A stretch of 38,654 nucleotides of DNA from JAJZJT01 sp049964655 (lineage in GTDB: Bacteria; Actinomycetota; Acidimicrobiia; Acidimicrobiales; RAAP-2): contig JBMFXC010000015.1 in NCBI GenBank assembly GCA_049964655.1, positions 1 through 38,654 on the forward strand, written 5' to 3'. A program made the translations under genes and the position numbers. The notes beneath the pieces were generated by a model that searched no databases, was not told where the DNA came from, and saw only the letters and a list, made by a program, of their open reading frames with translations. This document shows positions 35,757 through 38,654 of this stretch, piece by piece. Each line of letters opens with the position of its first letter. Position 1 is the first letter of the stretch.

Positions 35757-36193
35757 GTCGCACCACCTCCTCGTCCCCCCAGTCCACCTGTCGTCGTCCC
35801 CCCGCCCCGGCCGGCCCGTCCGCCGGGGCGGAACGGGACGAGCATCTGGGAGAGGGGAACAAGGTCCCTCCGGTACTGCCGGTGGGTGCGGTCGACCGCC
35901 GCTCGGGCCTCCGCTCGGGCCTCGTCGAGCTCGGCGCGCAGCCGGTCGACCTCGGCTTCGAGCTCGAGGACACGACGCACGCCCTCGAGGTTCAACCCGG
36001 CGGCCGTCAGTTGTTGGATGCGGCGCAGCCGAGCGAGGTCGCGCTCGGAGAAGCGCCGGCTCCCTCCACTGGTACGCGTCGGGTCGAGCAGCCCCTTGCG
36101 CTCGTAGACGCGCAGGGTCTGGGGGTGGACACCGGCCAGCTCGGCGGCGACCGAGATGACGTAGACAGCTCGGCTGGAAGGGTCTGCCATCAT
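35753..36193 (-). CDS. hspR: MerR-type heat-shock repressor HspR
   Basis: A 146-residue regulator with a MerR winged helix: AVYVISVAAELAGVHPQTLR, VYERKGLLDPTRTSGGSRRF, SERDLARLRRIQQLTAAGLN. A coiled coil (about 75-110) and a Gly-rich tail follow. HspR represses dnaK operons and clpB at HAIR inverted repeats with DnaK as co-repressor. The HAIR upstream of dnaK would lie beyond the window end. Two ATGs (36193, 36190) begin it, with GGAGG upstream; it follows dnaJ by 1 bp. Confidence 0.93.
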   Translation of the reverse strand: MMADPSSRAVYVISVAAELAGVHPQTLRVYERKGLLDPTRTSGGSRRFSERDLARLRRIQQLTAAGLNLEGVRRVLELEAEVDRLRAELDEARAEARAAVDRTHRQYRRDLVPLSQMLVPFRPGGRAGRGGGTTTGGLGGRGGGAT

Positions 36194-36194
36194 C

Positions 36195-37313
36195 TCAGCC
36201 CTCCACCGTGGGCCGCGCCGGCGGCTGGGTGACGGCGGCCAGGGCCTCGACGGCAGCCCGCTGCTCGTCGGTGAGCACGCCAGGCACCGCCACGTCGACG
36301 GTGACCAGCAGGTCGCCCGGAGCGCGCTGCGGCCCGCCGGGCACCCCGCGGCCCTTCACCCGGAACGTCCGCCCCGACGGCGTGCCCGCCGGCACCCGGA
36401 GGGTGACCGGCCCTCCGCCCAGGGTCGGCACGGTGAGCGTGGTACCGAGGGCGGCCTCGGGGAAGGAGACGGGGACGGTGAGGGTGAGGTTGCGACCCTT
36501 GCGGCCGAAGACGGGATGCCGACCGACACGGACGACGACGTAGAGGTCGCCGCTCGGGGCCGATCCTCGCCCGGCCGCGCCCTTGCCCTTCACCCGGATG
36601 CGCTGGCCGTCTTCAACCCCCGGTGGGATGCGCACCTTCACCTGGCGGTTCCGGTGCTCGATACCGGTTCCCCCGCACGTCGGGCAGGGCGAGGTGACGA
36701 TGGTGCCCCGCCCACCGCACTCCGGGCAGATCTGGGACAGGGAGAAGAGACCCTGGTCGTCTTGGAGCGAGCCGGTGCCCTTGCAGCGGGGACAGGTCTC
36801 GGGGGTCGTGCCCGGGGCCGAGCCCGACCCGCCGCAGGTGTGGCACCGGGCATCGGTGGTCAGGTTGACGGCGGTGGTTACCCCGTTGACGGCGTCCTCG
36901 AAGGAGAGGTGCAGCTCGGCCTCGACGTCGGCACCTCGCTGCGGGGCAGTGCGGGTCGCGGTCCGGCGCCTCCCGCCGAAGAGGCCGCCGAAGAGATCTC
37001 CGAGGTCCCCGAGGTTCTCGACGCGGAAGGTCGTGCCGGCACCCTGACCGCTGAAGCCGCCGGGGAAGCCCGCTCCGGCCATCGGGCCCATGGCGCGCAC
37101 CTCGTCGTACTCCTTGCGACGCGCCGGGTCGCCGAGGACGTCGTAGGCGGCCGAGATCTCCTTGAACTGCTCCTCGTGCCCCGGGTTGGTGTCCGGATGG
37201 TGCTTCTTGGCCAGTTTGCGGTACGCGCTGGTGATCTCCTTGGCCGTAGCCTTGGAGGGCACGCCGAGGACCTTGTAGTAGTCCTTCTCGAACCATTCGC
37301 GCTGCGGTGCCAC
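36195..37313 (-). CDS. dnaJ: Chaperone protein DnaJ
   Basis: A 372-residue class I Hsp40. J-domain (about 9-72) with HHPDTNPG carrying the essential HPD, a Gly/Phe region (78-110) with GDLFGGLFGG, four zinc-binding CxxCxGxG motifs (CHTCGGSGS, CPRCKGTGS, CPECGGRGT, CPTCGGTGI) and the C-terminal substrate domain. It delivers clients to DnaK and triggers ATP hydrolysis. It starts at GTG 37313, 16 bp after grpE. Confidence 0.96.
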   Translation of the reverse strand: MAPQREWFEKDYYKVLGVPSKATAKEITSAYRKLAKKHHPDTNPGHEEQFKEISAAYDVLGDPARRKEYDEVRAMGPMAGAGFPGGFSGQGAGTTFRVENLGDLGDLFGGLFGGRRRTATRTAPQRGADVEAELHLSFEDAVNGVTTAVNLTTDARCHTCGGSGSAPGTTPETCPRCKGTGSLQDDQGLFSLSQICPECGGRGTIVTSPCPTCGGTGIEHRNRQVKVRIPPGVEDGQRIRVKGKGAAGRGSAPSGDLYVVVRVGRHPVFGRKGRNLTLTVPVSFPEAALGTTLTVPTLGGGPVTLRVPAGTPSGRTFRVKGRGVPGGPQRAPGDLLVTVDVAVPGVLTDEQRAAVEALAAVTQPPARPTVEG

Positions 37314-37329
37314 CGGCGTGCCCCCGTCC

Positions 37330-38136
37330 TCAGCCGCGCACCAGCACCATGGCCGGGCGCACCACCGTTCCCCGGTACCGGTAGCCGGCTCGCATCACCT
37401 GGGCGACCACTGCCGACGCACCGCCCGAGCCGGTCGCGCCTGGCTCGGTCGCGCCAGGTGGCACGTCAGCCCCACTGGTGGCCCCACTGGTGGCCCCACT
37501 GGTGGCCCCACTAGTGGCCCCACTGGCAGGCTCTTCGGCGTCAGGGTCACCAGCGGTGCCTTCCGTCTCGCCGACGCCGGGAGCATCCTCGGCAGGAAGG
37601 TGCCCGACTGCCTCGTGCTCCGTGGGATCGAACTCCTCACCCACCGGGTCGATCCGCTCGAGGCCCTCCTTGCGCAACACGTCGTTCAACAACGCGGCCG
37701 ACGCCACCAGGGCGCGCCCGTCGTCGGAAAGGGGCTCGCCGAGGTGGGAAGCAGCGAGGTCGAGGGCGTCGAGCACGGGGAGGAGCTCGATGACGAGCCG
37801 GGCGGCCCGGCGGTCGGCCTCCTCGGCCTGCTGCTTGGCGACACGCTTGCGATAGTTGTCGAACTCGGCCTGGAGCCGGCGCAGGGCGTCGAGGTACTCG
37901 TCGCGCTCGGCGGTCAGCGCAGCCACGGGATCGACCGGCTCGTCGAGCAGGGCTGTGTCCGCGTCATCACCGGTCTCGGCTCCGCTGTCGGTCCCCACAC
38001 CGGCCCCAGCGTCGGGACCCCGGGTGTCGGCTCCGCCAGCGGGAGAGCCGGCGGCGTCGGCGCGGTCCGTGGGACGTTCCGCGTCCTCACCGATCCGCTC
38101 GCCGTCGACGGCCGGTCCGTCAGTGCGGTCGTCCAT
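37330..38136 (-). CDS. grpE: Nucleotide exchange factor GrpE with an inserted repeat loop
   Basis: A 268-residue GrpE, longer than the usual 180-220. A disordered acidic N-terminus (1-70), the long helix (about 75-125: LRRLQAEFDNYRKRVAKQQA), the LVIELLPVLDALDLA helix bundle, then the C-terminal beta domain. After EEFDPTEHEAVGHLPA about 57 low-complexity residues (about 183-239, including four or more SGAT repeats) are inserted before VVAQVMRAGYRYRGTVVRPAMVLV. Normally only a few residues link these parts. ATG 38136 is chosen, with AAGGAG 8 nt upstream; GTG 38145 overlaps the dnaK stop but is too close to that site. Confidence 0.93.
   Translation of the reverse strand: MDDRTDGPAVDGERIGEDAERPTDRADAAGSPAGGADTRGPDAGAGVGTDSGAETGDDADTALLDEPVDPVAALTAERDEYLDALRRLQAEFDNYRKRVAKQQAEEADRRAARLVIELLPVLDALDLAASHLGEPLSDDGRALVASAALLNDVLRKEGLERIDPVGEEFDPTEHEAVGHLPAEDAPGVGETEGTAGDPDAEEPASGATSGATSGATSGATSGADVPPGATEPGATGSGGASAVVAQVMRAGYRYRGTVVRPAMVLVRG
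37477..37524 (-). repeat. 12-bp tandem repeat inside grpE
   Basis: Plus-strand unit GGTGGCCCCACT, four copies (the last with one mismatch) plus a partial copy before them. In frame it encodes SGAT repeats in the GrpE beta-domain insertion. Confidence 0.88.
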
Positions 38137-38141
38137 GCCGA

Positions 38142-38654
<513 letters not shown>

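Noticed and set aside
31836..36107. A 1423-codon open frame on the plus strand
   Set aside because: It is the antisense of purA, clpB and hspR, whose motifs are beyond doubt. Long open antisense frames are usual at this GC content, and its translation is rich in His, Gly and Asp without any family signal.

Overview
The window is high-GC, gene-dense DNA from an actinobacterium. The evidence is the dnaK-grpE-dnaJ-hspR-clpB heat-shock operon, the three-part PurS/PurQ/small-PurL FGAM synthase, an F420-type LLM oxidoreductase, GTG starts, 1-4 bp gene overlaps, and several genes whose TAnnnT -10 box lies about 7 nt before the start codon (leaderless transcription). Gene content is compatible with class Acidimicrobiia, but that placement is inference. 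Two runs of exactly 100 N (15510-15609, 22656-22755) mark scaffold gaps, so this is a draft assembly.

Layout. 79-3123: a winged-helix regulator, a small unknown protein, a frameshifted DUF4232-like lipoprotein and a GT4 glycosyltransferase. 3124-3849: a roughly 725 bp non-coding stretch with a near-perfect CIRCE (HrcA operator), a canonical promoter, a small ORF broken by one base, and a strong hairpin. 3850-6758: TldD/TldE protease pair. 6829-10296: ketopantoate-reductase-like enzyme and a PAS-GAF-LOV histidine kinase. 10285-12445: SRPBCC - LLM oxidoreductase - HxlR operon. 12714-15461: GtrA membrane protein, a DHA2-type MFS exporter that seems to lack two helices, and a PPOX flavin/F420-type protein. 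15732-18955: CtaG/caa3-type membrane protein with a coupled upstream ORF, an SDR, and an EAL-HDOD protein. 19271-33188: nucleotide synthesis (purF-purM-pyrE; purL; purA-purD-purB-purC-purS-purQ) interrupted by a PHP phosphoesterase and a lysine-rich unknown protein. 33264-38654: clpB, hspR, dnaJ, grpE and the 3' end of dnaK.

How the genes work together. PurF, PurD, PurLQS, PurM, PurC and PurB cover most of the path from PRPP towards IMP, and PurA with PurB converts IMP to AMP. PurN, PurK/PurE and PurH are not in the window. Nearly every pur gene overlaps the next by 1-4 bp, implying translational coupling, and pyrE is coupled to purM. The chaperone operon lies directly upstream of purA on the same strand, with its own likely promoter in between.

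Unusual structure. Short tandem repeats (minisatellites) recur throughout. Inside genes their units are 12 or 15 bp and keep the frame (TldD N-terminus, LLM and CtaG C-termini, a loop of GrpE). Between genes, units of 14, 15, 16 and 24 bp occur, and both assembly gaps sit in such arrays. The best candidates for new biology are the CIRCE element facing a glycosyltransferase, the broken small ORF with its own promoter, the LOV kinase without a nearby response regulator, the GrpE insertion, and the leaderless upstream ORF coupled to the CtaG gene.
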